DNA of 64,000 nucleotides from Blastomyces gilchristii SLH14081 (GCF_000003855.2 NW_003101680.1:1859095-1923094), one strand, 5' to 3'; shown: positions 22,464 to 35,359, counted from the stretch's first letter. Notes: generated from the sequence alone by a model not told the origin. A program made the numbers and translations.

Positions 22464-24960
22464 GATGGGAGTGATGGGAGTCAATGGCTCTCTGTCAGTT
22501 CGGTAAAAAAAAAGAGGTATTATACAAGAAAGTTCGGAGGCCACGTAGTTAGCCGAGTAGACTAACTTCTTCTGGCCTGGATGCTCTCACAATAATGCAT
22601 TACTGCGTATTGTTCTCCATGCTCAGAACCAAGCAGTCCATATCAACTTGCAAGGTACCACTTGATTCAAGCACCACTTCTCTCCAACAAAAGGTTCCAT
22701 CAACATCCCCCTTCAAGAGTGGTACTAGAAGCTAAGCTAAATCAGACTTAGCTCATGAAACTTATCAGTGATGAGGAGGAACATGAACTGAACATATGAG
22801 TCTGAACCTGACTTTGATTCTGATTCTGAGAATGATTTTTTGCGGATGTACCAATCAAAATTAGATAACTATAAATGCCCAGTCCCCAGTGGACCACACA
22901 GGTTATAATTTTCCACGCATCCCTCCCACATAGCTTTGGACAAGGCCATATCTTTCCAAGGGATAAAAGTGCTTGACAGCCTCGCCGCTGAACACATAGC
23001 TCAGTTGCAGTTAGATGTTCATCATTGTGGAATAACGCAGTTAGGCTGTTGTTATATTTCAGAATCTTCAATGAATTCAGTTGCTCGGAGGATATTTACA
23101 CAAAGGAATTGTCTTACAGTTGACACCACGCGGTGTATACGCATTCAAAGAATCTCAAGATAAAGCTAGAAATTAATGCAACTTTGGAATGAATAGCCAT
23201 AATATGTGAGCTCATCTGTATTATGACAACTGACGATCTAATTAATGCTCACCTCACTGCTTATTTAATATTATGTGCTTGAGAAATATCGTGAAGCACC
23301 CATCGTCTGCTTCGCCAAATGATAGAGATATGTGAGACGATGATGTCGGCTCCTATTCCGGCAGCATTTTCCCCACAGCTATATTGGAACGATTATCCGG
23401 ACCTCATTTGGAATGGTCCAGGTCCCTCGCATGTTCATGTTCCATATGTCATTTATATGTCATATGCCTGCGCAAGTGAATCCGATGAACCCAGGAAGAA
23501 ATGTGCCAGAGGGGTTTCCACTCGCACATGCAGAGTGTCCCAGGGGTCAATGATTGTAGACAAAGAGCATCCCCTTAATTCCTGAGGGGAAAACGCGGCT
23601 TGAGTCATTATTGCCATTTTATCAGTCGTCAACCAACAACTCGAAAATCGCGGCTACGGCATTTTAGGCTGCTTTAAGTAAGTTCAAGGTGCATCCGCAC
23701 ACAACCAAAAGTTACGATGCACTGATATTCCCATTAACCGTCTCCTCATCGGCCACAGATATTAGAGATGTCTTTTGCAAACCTATACCGAGTACTCCAT
23801 ATTCCGTACCAATACCAAACCAGCATGCGTGGTCTAAGCATGTTTGCTCTGTTTGGCTTGTTTGTTTCCCATGCCGGCTCGGAGTTTGCTGTGTTTGTCC
23901 CGTTTGTCCCGTTTGGGAATTGGTTGGATGCAACCTTCGGACCCAGGTTATGGGCGTTAGGCTTGGGGGAAAGAAAAGAAAGAAATAATGGAAGGAGAGC
24001 TCTCGTTTCTTTTGTCTTGGGTTGTTGGAGCGACGTGCTCGGGGACAAAGACCGACACCACGGGGCTCGGGTTTAGGCGGTGATAACTGCGGCCGTAAGA
24101 GCGAAGAAGACGCGAATTTATCGCACCACAGTGGAAAATCGCGCCCGTGGGCCTCTGCAAATCCGGAACATTTGGGGAATAATGGGTGAAAACAACGAAG
24201 AAAGAAAGGATAAAAACAGAAGGGAAAATAGTACGCTGAGAGATTGGAGAGGCCTAGGTGAACGGTAACTAACTTTAACATGCTAGACAGCATTTAATAA
24301 GTAAGGTTCTTATTTTCTCGACCGGGCCTCTTCAAGGATACGATACTGTACATAACCTGCGAACATTTTAAAATTGGAGTCGAGTCGGAGTTCGGGGTAA
24401 TTGTATCCGGAGATGGGTGGCCCGGCAGTTGAGTCATTGCGGGATGGAGGCTGACGTCGGTGGAGCCGAGGGAGCCAACCAGAAAGATTGGGCGTGATAA
24501 AGTTCTCAGGGCGCGGAAACAGGGAGGGGGATGGCAAAAAGGTTCCTTGCAACTTTGCAAGTTGCGCGGAGAGTTTGAGCTGAACTGATATGGGCAAGCC
24601 TGAAGTCCAGGGGGGAGAAAGAAGATGAGGAGCAATCACCAACAATGCGACCGTAGGTTCAATGCAACCCGTGGGAGGCCGCTTCTTTTAAACTCAGAAC
24701 CGCGCATCAGCTTGTGCTTGTGATACGAGCGGTGACATACTCGACATGGGGATATGTGTACACATGTACGGAGTACTCCGTACGTACTATTAAATATTTG
24801 TACATACCGCCGTCTGACATCCCGAAAAAGCCACAAGGGGAGGAAGATGGCCCCCACGGTTGGATTTATAATCAACCAGCGCCTCTTCTAAACCAGCGCC
24901 AGGCAAATACTTAATATCGACTAGCGGCTCTGTCTCCTGCTGCTCTCGCCCCGCAAACCA
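22464..24960. other. Long intergenic region; small gene relic at 22779-22840 and a palindrome
   Basis: No complete gene found. At 22779-22840 (plus) about 60 bp closely resemble the acidic segment of the neighbouring pseudogene (minus strand near 21890-21830), reading Y-E-S-E-P-D then a D/S-rich run. Short frames at 23689-24293 overlap on both strands and lack family features. Repeated TTTGTCCCG units lie near 23897-23920. Region beyond 24300 is probably distal promoter of the bZIP gene. Confidence 0.5.
24766..24783. repeat. Perfect 18-bp palindrome GTACGGAGTACTCCGTAC
   Basis: The motif is its own reverse complement. Its half GTACGGAGTAC recurs at 36699-36709 and GTACTCCGTA at 29372-29381. 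It lies about 1.5 kb upstream of the bZIP start. Function unknown. Confidence 0.8.
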
Positions 24961-26335
24961 CGCCGATTGGCCAATGGACGCCCGCGCTTGTGCTGGCGGC
25001 TTGGTCTGGGCTCCGGTGCTGCTTTACAGCCAAAGTACGACGGCCTCCGGCTGCTACGGTACCGTACGCCGCGTCAATCCTTCCTCGCGCGCTTGGCCCA
25101 CTCGCCCTCTTTCCTCCTCTCCTCTTTTTTCTCCTCGCACACTCATCATCATCCTTCTCATCATCCATCGCGCACCTCTCTCTTCCTCTCTCGAACGCAT
25201 ACCTAATATCTGCCTTAGTTGCTTGAACTAACCCGTCTCTCCTCTAGCCACACTCCTTCTCAAAACCCCTCCGCCGTTGGTTAGGCCATCTATTCGTCCC
25301 CTCACCAGCCAATCTCAGCTCATTGCCTTCCATCGCATTCTCCCGCTCATTTTTTTTATTTTTCATTTTTTCTTCTGGCACAACTACAAAACAAGCCATA
25401 GTAACATTCCCCGAATCTTTCCAGTAGCTACCGCAGTGAATCGACCTCTCTGTTTTATCCCGTCTCATCCGCTCATCCTCGACATTGGCCTTGCCTGTCA
25501 TCAATACTAGCCGCGGGATCATATCAAGCCCCTGCTTCCGTCATTCCTACTTGCGTCATACCCTCGTCTGCCTTGACCCTCGTCTGGCCGCTGGGAAAGA
25601 AAGATAGGGCAAACAACCCCGATCTGCGGCTTCTCACTGCCTTCAATCTCTCATTTACTTCATCTCGCTTTACAATCTTCCTATCCAACCTCCCCGTGAT
25701 TTATTCTTGTTGAGGACTATACCCCGTATCGCCTGGACTCTCTCTCTCTTCCGCTCCGCTGTTCTTCCCTAGGACCTCAGTCACCTCTGTCCTCATATAC
25801 CACCTATTTTCTCTATTCCAGGGGCTCGAGGTATAATTTCTGTTTTGGGAGTTAAGATACACCTAAAAAGTTCGGAAAAGGTGTTAGAATTGGCGTTGGA
25901 CTTGCCGGGGAACCGCTTTAAACCGTTTCTTTATAGGCCTCCTGGAAAAACCTCGCCAGACTTCTTTGTTGCCTTTTCCATTAACAGGAACCCCAAGGAA
26001 CTCTCCACCTCGAACGCCTACATTGTACACAGTTATCGAGCCAAGATTCTTTGTTCGATTGTGCCAGACGATACTCTGTTCCCTTATATATACTTCTCCA
26101 CCTTGGTCAGGGTGGTCATAACCTAACCATCTAAGAATATATTATACCCATCGACGGCTCCAGTTTCCTCGATACCAACCTCTTATTAAGAAATTTAAAA
26201 ATCACCGTTGCAATTTTTCTACTCCTAATTTGTTCACTTTTTATCGTCGTCTCCTCTGGGTTGTTCTAACTCCCGATCTATTACTATTGTTACGCTCTTT
26301 TTTTTTCTACCTCGTCTTGTACGAATACGTTGGCG
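24961..26335 (+). promoter_or_regulatory. CT-rich putative long promoter/5' leader of the bZIP gene
   Basis: From about 25090 the plus strand is strongly pyrimidine-rich (CTCTTTCCTCC-type runs), typical of fungal transcription start regions and leaders. No protein family appears in its short frames; one ATG-started frame at 24974-25231 would be an upstream ORF if transcription starts before it. The pyrimidine-rich tract continues almost to the start codon at 26336, suggesting a leader of around 1 kb. Confidence 0.5.
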
Positions 26336-28568
26336 ATGTCTAATTTCGATTCCCTCTATGAGCGTAGCCTTTATCTATCGCCTGACCAACAGGACCTACT
26401 TCTCGCAGCGCTTTCATCTGGCGATAAATCTTCCAAAATGACCAAACCCGACCATCGCCACAACCCCCAATCCGATTTCAATTTGCAAGACTCTCGTCCC
26501 AACACATCGTCACCACAAGATAATTCATTCGATAATACAGGGGTATCCAATCAGGACTTGTTTGAATCGCCACCAGAGGAACCCCTTGACCTTGGACAAC
26601 TAGGTTTTGATGGAAGCCCCTTCTTAGGTTTCGACCTTGACGTGGATTTTGATCCCAATGAAGATTTGATCGGTGATCTTCCTGGACCTTCGCCAAATGG
26701 CGAAGATAATGAGCAGAGGGAGAAGAGAAAGAGTATTGACGGAAACGAGGAGGAGGAAAGCGGAAAGAAACGAAAGGAGACTGATGACAAAACGGCTAAG
26801 AAACCCGGCCGAAAGCCGTTGACGTCAGAGCCTACCACTGTGGGTTCCTCCTTTTCCCTAGCGTTTATATCTTATGCGTTCCCCAAAATATGGGTGTTTT
26901 CTTGCTGGGGCATGTTTCTCTCTGTTGTACTAATCACTTATCCCCTTGGTAGAAACGGAAGGCTCAAAATCGGGCTGCCCAAAGAGCTTTCCGGGAGCGC
27001 AAAGAAAAACACCTCAAAGATCTCGAAACAAAAGTGGAAGAACTAGAGAAAACTTCCAAATTAACGAATAATGAAAACGAACTTCTTCGCGCTCAAGTCG
27101 AAAAGCTCCAAGTGGAAGTCAAGGTGTATCGCAAACGCTTGTCATGGATAAACAGTGGGACCAGTTTGTTGCCATCAACGAGCTCTGGCATGCGTGGTTC
27201 GGAGTACAGGAATGGCTCCCATCATAGTGGCAACGACTTCTCTTTTGAATTCCCCAAATTTGGCGATCTCCCGAGCTCCCACACGTTTAGCCAAAGTTTA
27301 TCGAAAGCTCCATCTCACCACACCAAGCATTTAACTGCGTCTCCGACCACTACGGGAGTGGATTACAAAAGTCCCAACAAGAGTAGCGGAAACTTTTTCA
27401 AAAGCGCACACCTCGCACCACAGCAACAGACTTTTAACCCTGGAAACACTCCTCACTCTGTGCCAACGCCCGACAGTATGAATTCTAGTGGCACTCCCAG
27501 CTCACAAGGGCGAAATAGCCAGAGTGCTAGTATAGAAAACCTAAATGGATTTGACACTTATTCAGGCCGCCCGTCGAGAAATAACACTGGGTTATCCTAC
27601 ACTAGTACTGGGTCTGGCGCCAATTCCAACACCAACAACTATTTAACTTATCAAACACAGCATTATGGCAGCTCCAACGCTTCAAATTCCGCTTCTCCCT
27701 CTGCCTCTTCAGAATCTCACCATCTCTCGTCCATCGGCACATCACCAGAACCCAGCGTGAACTCACCACCTACTGGGAAGCTGACGGAATCCAGTTTGAA
27801 CACAATTAATGAACTAAACGCAAGCCACGCGGGGGGAGAAGGTGAGAAATCATTCTACGAGAAGCTTGGCCGGGCCTGCGGTTGCGCTGAGAACCCAGTT
27901 CCTGCTGCGTTGTCAGATTCTAATCGTCCTCCCAAACTTCCAGATCATAACAACAACATTAGCAATAGCAGTAGCAACAATCACGGCAATATCAACTACC
28001 TAGCAGATGGCCTATTAGGGATCGACTGGCTCGCTCAGCAAAACGGCGGCCAATTTGACCCTGTCTTGTTCGGTGACTACCGCGATCCCCAGGACGCTGT
28101 TCTCTCACAGGACTTTGGCAATTTCTTCAACGACGCGCTGCCGTTCCCCGAATTTGGAAGCTCTCTACAAACCTTTAATGAGTTGAACAACGGCCATGCT
28201 AATACCACCGCTTCAACAACGGCGCCCCCCAAACATGACCTGCTCAGACAAGTAGACAGCATCCTCGAGGGGAACCATGATGAGGAGGTTGTGCCGGCAG
28301 AAGACCGCTCGCAAATGCTATCGTGCACCAAGATTTGGTATGTTGTATTTACTCTTTGTTCTCCCCTTCAATTGGCTCCCTCATGATCTAGACTCTCTCT
28401 AACACTTTGCAATCTAGGGACCGCCTGCAATCGATGGAGAAGTTCCGCAACGGTGAGATCGACGTTGACAGCCTGTGTAGTGAACTCCGTACGAAAGCGC
28501 GCTGTTCTGAGGGTGGTGTTGTGGTTAAGCACGATGATGTGGAAGCCATCATGTCCCGCGCAAAGTAG
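26336..28568 (+). CDS. yap1: AP-1-like bZIP oxidative-stress transcription factor (Yap1/Pap1 family)
   Basis: Exons 26336-26839, 26953-28337 and 28418-28568 give 679 aa. The basic region K-R-K-A-Q-N-R-A-A-Q-R-A-F-R-E-R-K (from residue 169) carries the fungal Pap1 signature, followed by a leucine zipper to about residue 228. A Ser/Asn/Thr-rich activation region follows. An N-terminal-type cysteine-rich domain has C477-G-C479 (G-C-A-E-N-P-V-P), and a C-terminal one has C626, C650 and C659 around L-C-S-E-L-R-T-K-A-R-C. In Yap1/Pap1 these cysteines form disulfides on peroxide exposure that mask the nuclear export signal, so the factor accumulates in the nucleus and induces antioxidant genes; this role is inferred by family. 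The start at ATG 26336 gives M-S-N-F-D-S-L-Y-E-R. Both introns interrupt expected positions: before the basic region and inside the C-terminal domain. Confidence 0.95.
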
Positions 28569-30199
28569 TGAAGGGGAGGCTGTTTTATAGTATATATCAT
28601 GTTATACATAATTGTCGTTCATGGAGCTATCAGGTGGTTTTGTTGTTTTGAAAGGAACAAATTTACATGCGGGAAACGAGTCGGGGTGTAGGAAGGGATA
28701 CTTGCGGCGAATGAATTGATTTGATTTGAGATGAATGGCAACTAGCGAATGGCAAATGGCAAATGGTGAGAAGGTAAAAAGGGAACGAGGAAAGAAATAT
28801 TGCAGTACCTGTTAACTGACACGAACCAATATTCTTTTATATATACTATTATTGTCCTTCAGTACTGTACATACGAAGTCACCTCTCTTTTCTTTATGTC
28901 TTTTTGCCTTTTCCTTTCTGACATATAATATGTCTATGCATATCTACATACTCCTGGCTGGTGATGTTGCTGTTTTTCTTCCTGTGTTCTTAACCCCCCT
29001 TCATACAGATTGCGATTCTTTATCTGAGCAACATGTTGTTTTTCTACACTGCAGATAACATTGATCACATTGGGCATATTTCAAAAATACAGTCTTATTG
29101 CTATGAGGTCCTGTTCACAAAGGTGTCAAGAAATGAAATTCTCATGAAGATGTTTGTATGAATGCGGCTTAACACTAGCCATCTGGACATGACATGGCAT
29201 GAATATCCCTCTGTGTACATCTGTAGCTTACCTGTCCTGCTTGTATGCGCCAGTGCAGCACTTCACATACTGTGTTTCTCAACTGTAGCTACCTTACTAC
29301 TAACTCCACACGCTAGTATCAGGTAACTAGTCCATCCCATGATTCCCATCCCATTCAATGCTGTGGTGCATGTACTCCGTAGAGATCTGGGAAAGGGGAA
29401 CAGGAAGCGGCTGACATAGCTCTCCCACGTGACCAGGCGCCTTCCCCGATCCGAAAACGCATCCCAACCTTCGCCATATCAACTTGAGGCTCCCTTTTTT
29501 CTTCTGCTCTGCTTCGACTCAACCTTACGACATACGAGCTCGTTTCTCCACTCCCCTCTCTCTCCCTGCTTCTTCTTCGCTCCGTCTTGTCCGTGAAGCC
29601 TCTTTGTCTTCCGAATCGTCTAACGTATTGTCCTCCCCCAAAATACGCCCTACCCTCTAATATTTCCCTGTTGTTGTTGTCTTCTTCTCTCTTCAACCTC
29701 CCTCGTCGCGCAAACCAACCTACCTGTCTTTCTGCTTCAAAAGACTTCCCTCTTACACGATACAATACCTTGTTGTCTCGCCAGCAGAGTGCAGCACCGT
29801 CCTGTTTTATAGACGCCCGCCCCAAGGAAACCTAACTGAAATTCCCCCCCCAAAACAAACTTTCGGCGCTCCATCCCGAGCTTTCATCGATCTTGGCATA
29901 TTCTCTTTCTCGTCTTGCTTTTGCTCTAGCATTTTCTTCCACCTTTTCTTTTCTTTTCATTCTTGCTTTCGTTCTCATTATAAACTGTTAAGCTGTCAAT
30001 CTATCCTTTCCAAGGAGTGACTGACGTGAAATAAACATACCAATCAACTTCTGAAAGCAAACAACAAACCCAAAATACACAGAAAAGCGTGGAATTAAGG
30101 AAAACGAAAAGGACGTACAAAGCAGCTCTCCCCTCCTCCCTTCCATTTGAACTATTAACATCCACCCACCTATCTATCTTTCCCTGTCCATCTATCCAT
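28569..30199. other. Intergenic region and CT-rich leader of the next gene
   Basis: The first part is the bZIP 3' flank. An E-box CACGTG lies at 29426-29431, followed by a pyrimidine-rich stretch (29480-30000) and A-rich sequence up to the ATG at 30200, resembling promoter plus leader of the DUF2433 gene. No additional gene recognised. Confidence 0.55.
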
Positions 30200-32934
30200 A
30201 TGGCTTCAGTAAGTTTTCACCCCAAAACTCAGATTGGCGTGCCTAAACGAAACCGCCGCCCTGTGATCCCTCACTTCGAACACAACCTTAATAACTCTCC
30301 TCTCTCCCCTTCAGCACTTTGATTTTGCGAAATGATGTTTTCCAAGAGACCTTCGCTAACTTTGGGCGAAATGCGCAAAAAAATAATAGCCCCGTCCCGC
30401 CCACACCTTCAACAACCCGGGCTATAATCTCCCTAACGGTTCGACGAGCGGCCCCACCCCCGGAGCTACTGCGCTGCTCCCCAATAATGGCAGAGTGATT
30501 CAGACTGGTGGTGTGCGGGTGCTTTGCGTTGCAGATGTGCGAGGTAAGCAAATTATTCATCGAGATGACCCTTTATACAATTTCTAGTCCTTGTTACATA
30601 GATGAAATTTTTCGCTGGGTTGTGCGGGAAGACAGCGTTATTGTCATTTTTAGTACTGTTGCCATTTGCTATGTGTTGATGAACCTGGTTGACAAACTGC
30701 TTTCAAACGATGATTAGGGAACTTGAAATCACTCAATGAACTCGCCAAGCAAGCTCGCGCCGACCATATTATCCATACCGGCGACTTTGGATTTTATGAT
30801 GATAGCTCTCTTGAGAGGATTGCAGAAAAGTACATTTCTCTCTCTTTTACCGGGGTGTACCCTCGATGAAGATTTTCTAACTAACCAATGTGACTTGCGC
30901 ACCTATTATAGGACCTTGAGACACGTTGTTCAGTACTCTCCCCTCCTTCCAGAGTCCAACAAGAAAAGCATCGCCTCTGTTCCGCTCCAGCAATCCATTA
31001 AACAGCGATTCAGCCCCGAGCAACTCCCTCTCTCCGAGCTTCCTCTATTGCTCAACAAGCAGTTGACACTCGATGTTCCCGTATATACTGTTTGGGGCGC
31101 CTGCGAAGATGTAAGGGTACTAGAGAAGTTTAGGTCTGGTGAATATAAAGTCGACAAGCTACACATCATCGATGAAGCCAGCTCGAGACTATTGGATATC
31201 GGCGGAGTGAAACTGCGCCTGCTTGGTCTGGGAGGTGCAGTGGTTATGCATAAACTGTTCGATAATGGAGAAGGAAAGACAACAATTGCAGGCGGGCAAG
31301 GAACTATGTGGACAACGCTCTTACAGATGGGCGAATTGGTTGATACTGCAAACCGCGTTTATGATCCGTCTGAGACACGTCTTTTCGTCACGCATGCCTC
31401 ACCAGCTCGCGAGGGCATGTTGAATCAACTCTCTGTCACACTGAAGGCTGATTTCTCCATATCGGCGGGATTGCATTTCAGATATGGCAGTTCATACAAT
31501 GAATTTAGCGTCAATCCTACTCTTGACCATTACCGTGGCAAACTGGCGGCTTCGAAGGCCTCATTTAACGATGTGTGGGACACAGTGAAAGGGGAGGTCG
31601 AGACTGCCATCAATGCCAACGAGGCCCAAAGAACTCTACTGGACAATGCACTAAATATAGTTGAGAAGATGCCAACCATCGCGAATGGCGGAAACCCCTT
31701 CGGAGGCCCTGTCGCAGCGAGCAATGCAGGCGGACAGGTTGACGAAAGCGCGTTCAAAAACATGTGGAACTTCAACCTGGCGGATGCTGCTTTCGGATAT
31801 CTAGTTCTGGAAATCGATGGTGGCCGTATTGGAACGGAAATGCGCGCTCAGGGCTTCAACTTTTCACATCGTACCGGCAAGCAACCAACCAGTGTGCCGC
31901 CAATAGCCCAACAGCCATCCACCATGGCGCCTCTTCCCGGCGCGCCGGGCGGCACCGGTGCTGCGCCCCCTGGAGCTCCTGGACAACCAAGATCTACTGG
32001 CGGTGCTCCTCAATACGGACAGGCTCCAGTACCGAACCGTGCGTCCGGACCGACCTATCAACAGGCAGCCCAGGCTCCCGCTACACAAAAACCCGCGGCC
32101 CCCATTCCTCCGAAAACAACCGCATCACCAGCTCCCGTAATTCCGAACAACAAAGTCAATAAGCCTACCACCCCTCAACCCGCTGCCGGAGCGAATGCCA
32201 ATGTTCCCGCAGCTTCGACAGATAAAGCCAACGAGTCAAACGGCACGGCACATGGTGCCGGAGACAGGACGGATTCCAGGAATGATTCAAGGACAGGACC
32301 CCCTCAAGAACGCAAACCAAGCAGCGGCCTCTTTATCTCAAACGTGGACTCCGAACAAGCGATCCGCGATCTATTCCCCGAAGAAGACAAAGCAAAGATC
32401 CTCAAGGTAGAAAAATGGGGCAAATTTAACCATGTGGTGACTTTCTCCACTCCCGAGGAAGCCAAAGGTGCCTTGGAACGGCAGCCACCTGAACATAAAA
32501 AACCAAGCCCTCCAGGACCAAATCGGAAACCAAACGTGAAGATGTTTGAGGATCGCGGGAGCCGAAGGGATATGAATCGCGGGGATGGCAACGCTGGAAC
32601 GTGGCAAGCTAGTAATCGCGGTGGTGCTGGGGGTGCACCTGGCGCGAATGTTGGTCAACGGAGTGGGTATCAGAGTGGTAGTGCTTCGAGCGATATGGAG
32701 ATGGGACGTGGACGGGGTGGGTTCGGTGGTCGGGGGAGAGGTGGAAGAGGTAGTGACAGAGGTGGACGTGGCGGTGAGAGAGGTGGAAGGGGTGGTCGTG
32801 GTGGATATGGAGGTTCTGGGGATCGCGAGCGCGGTGGTGCTGGAAAGGGTGGTGCAGGGGGAACGGAATCGCCCGCTCCTGCTACCTCAACGCCTGCGTC
32901 TGCACCCGCTGGGGAGGCGAAAGGGGGAGATTAA
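30200..32934 (+). CDS. DUF2433 phosphoesterase-like protein with RRM-like segment and RGG tail
   Basis: Exons 30200-30208, 30390-30543, 30718-30829 and 30912-32934 give 765 aa. The first coding exon is only 9 nt (M-A-S); introns are 181, 174 and 82 nt. After Y-N-L-P-N-G comes a calcineurin-like phosphoesterase layout: V-L-C-V-A-D-V-R-G, H-T-G-D-F-G-F-Y-D, V-W-G-A-C-E-D and V-T-H-A-S-P, the fungal DUF2433 domain. A Pro/Ala-rich linker (about 385-530) leads to an RRM-like stretch beginning G-L-F-I-S-N-V-D-S (about residue 543), then an Arg/Gly-rich RGG tail. Together they suggest an RNA-associated protein; the family's function is unknown to me. The usual D-x-H and GNHE motifs are altered (D-V-R, G-A-C-E-D), so catalysis is doubtful. 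Length and domain order fit orthologues remembered from Aspergillus. Confidence 0.88.
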
Positions 32935-34089
32935 ATGATGAGCGATTTGATGTTACCTGACGAGATGGATATGGTTGAGTTTGGGTTGTTTGCTATTCTA
33001 TTTTATTCGTTTTCATGTTCGTTTGGTTTCTTTTCACCTTTTTCCCGTTCTTACGTGATGCTGTGTAAACTGTTCCCCTTTTCTAATTTTCTATTTCTTC
33101 AACTTGTGTTCCTTTGTTTATTTATTTTTTTCTTGTCAGTTTTCAATTGTTTTCAGCTTCAGTTTCTCCCCTTTGTTCTCCTTACTCCCCTCCCCCCCCC
33201 CCTTCCCTTTTTGTTCTCTCTTCATTAAAGATTCATATCATACATACCACTGTGCCCGCAGCTACAACTACCTCAATACCTACCAACGTACCTAACTCTC
33301 CGCGTATTCAGCTCACCTATCATATTCTTCTATCTACCTCACGCTAACTAACGAGGCACCTGATTCAACAGATTTCTGATTTCTGCTTACCTTTTCTTTC
33401 TTTTCTTTTGTTTTCTTTTGCAAGTGGGCAAAAAGCAAGTAAAGTTGTGGGGAAAGGAATAAACTATAATGTTTTATTTTTTATGGCCGCGCCCTCCGTT
33501 CCTCGTCAAAGCGCTAGGAGTGAGATTTGAATGGTAAAGATCCAAGGTAGGTTTGTATGTAGATATGAATGGATTGTCCAGCAGCATGTAGAGAAGGGTA
33601 TTGATTGGCAGTGGAAAAATAGGAAGAACAAGTTCTATATATGCGTGCGTCTGTTTTATCATGATTCTGTGATTTTCCTCTAAAAATAATATTTATCTCT
33701 TTGGGTGGTTCTATGGAATAAACAGTGCTGAATATCATTGATACCTAGGAACCTGCTAGATGCAAGTAAGAATAGGACATGTCTAAGGGAGAGCATGCTA
33801 ACATTTAAAAGGGGAGGGGGAGAAAAAGAAAAATTCAAAATTCAAAATTGAAAATGCCCTGCACTCTTTGTTTCCTCCATTTTTTTGGGAACAGGCCATG
33901 CCCCGCCCGTCGCTGATATTTTTTGGTTTTCGCAAACAGATACATGTTCATTGATACATTTTTGCAGTGTCTGAGCTCATGATGAGTATGGCCGCCGTGC
34001 AGATATGATGGAATACCCCCCGACCAAGGTGGATTTGGGCCCCTCTCTTTCCTGAAGTTGTGTGCCCTAGCATTGCGGCAGCGCTCCAT
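32935..34089. other. Convergent intergenic region
   Basis: T/C-rich 3' flank of the DUF2433 gene (C10 run near 33193) and the 3' flank of the minus-strand protease. No gene recognised; short frames are composition artefacts. Confidence 0.6.
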
Positions 34090-35359
34090 TTAACTAGGAT
34101 TGCAGTTTTGTCGTACGGCTAAATGGAGAGAAGGAAAAAAGGAGGTAGTTGTCAGCATAGAAAACTGATAAGAGAAAAAAGAGAAAATAATGCTGATAAA
34201 ACAGTTGAACAACGAAACTCACCATTGGCATAAAAGGTATAACTATCGGCGTTCCGAATCGACATATCAGCATTCAACGCCATCGACGCATCTTCACCGT
34301 AGGCAAGATCCGTCGTGGCGGGATAGTAAACGGCATCGATGTGCGATAACTCATGGATGACAGTCAGCGCCTGGTCGCCCGCATCGCACGCCTGCGACAC
34401 CGCTGTTACCGAATAGTAGATTGGACAGTTGACAACGACATTCGATCCTAAAAGCGCATAGGCGACCGTGCCCGGGCGGCAGACATCCATCTCATCTTCG
34501 CACTGGTACTTGACTACCCCGCCCTCAGCGCTGCAGGCTTCGTTAGAGATGGCGTGGAAGCGGTCGGAAACTTGCTGGCGGATGGAGGGGTCTGTTGTGC
34601 GAAAGTATTGCTCGAACACTCGCACGTCGCCGGATAGAGCCGCGTTGGAAGCTTCTCCGGCGATGCTGGAGTCTCGTTTCAGTGCGCTGGCGATGACGGC
34701 CTTTTGATGGTCGGTACAGTTGCCGTTGTTGAAATCGGCGCGCTGGGCGAGATGGTCATGTATTTTGGCGCGGGTGGAGAGGACGCCTGATACCTGTTTG
34801 CCGTCTACTTCTATTTTAAGTTCGTTGGATTCGTACGGGATGACACTAGCAATGCTGAATGATTTGGGGTCGATAATTGGGAAGACACCGTCGGCGGAGA
34901 CAATGTAGGTACCACTTTCTGAGAGATTGAGGGTTTCCGCGAGGTCGAATTCTTTGTCGATAGTTTGGCCGGGGCCAATAGGTTGGAGGTTGTCTTTGGC
35001 TAGGTCAGAGGGACTGCGGCGTAAGTGAACGCCTTTAAAGGGCACTTCTTTTCGGGAGCCTGCAACGCATTTGATGTAAGAATATGGTTTCATGATGTTG
35101 AAAGAAGAAAATGATATAGCGTACCCTCTTTGTAGACAGTGAACTTTTTCGTGGGAGATGCGTCAAAGAGTGTGTTCGCTCTAAGAATGGAAATTTCTGA
35201 GGAGCCAGTGTTCGTCACAGAAACTTGGACTTTGGTGTTTCCCGTTGAGGCGAGGCTGACATCGAGGCCCTCAGAGCGACGTCCGATGGAGATAATGGCG
35301 CTAGAGTATACGGGAGCGAGCAGTCCGGCTGCCGTCAATAGAACTGAGGATAACTGCAT
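34090..35359 (-). CDS. Deuterolysin metalloprotease (neutral protease 2, peptidase family M35)
   Basis: Exons (minus) 35359-35125, 35059-34223 and 34118-34090 give 366 aa. Residues 1-19 form a signal peptide (M-Q-L-S-S-V-L-L-T-A-A-G-L-L-A). A propeptide follows, and the mature domain probably starts near residue 175-185 after basic residues. The zinc site is H314-E-L-S-H318, with the aspzincin third ligand in T-T-D329-L-A-Y-G. Paired cysteines (C193, C254, C265, C272, C290, C303, C362) match the disulfide-rich mature enzyme. It is secreted and cleaves proteins at neutral pH, with preference for basic substrates such as histones and protamine in characterised members. The 29-nt last exon supplies A-V-R-Q-N-C-N-P-S, close to the short Cys-containing tail of relatives, supporting the splice model. 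Confidence 0.94.

Noticed and set aside
23712..24293. 193-codon minus-strand ORF
   Set aside because: Low-complexity (Phe-, Ser-, Pro-, Gln-rich), overlaps plus-strand ORFs of similar length, and no family features.
25845..26126. 93-codon frame just before the Yap1-type gene
   Set aside because: Begins at TTG, not ATG, and lies in the CT-rich leader; no coding signal.
31764..32162. Overlapping frames within the DUF2433 gene
   Set aside because: Shadows of the Pro/Ala/Gly-rich coding sequence.
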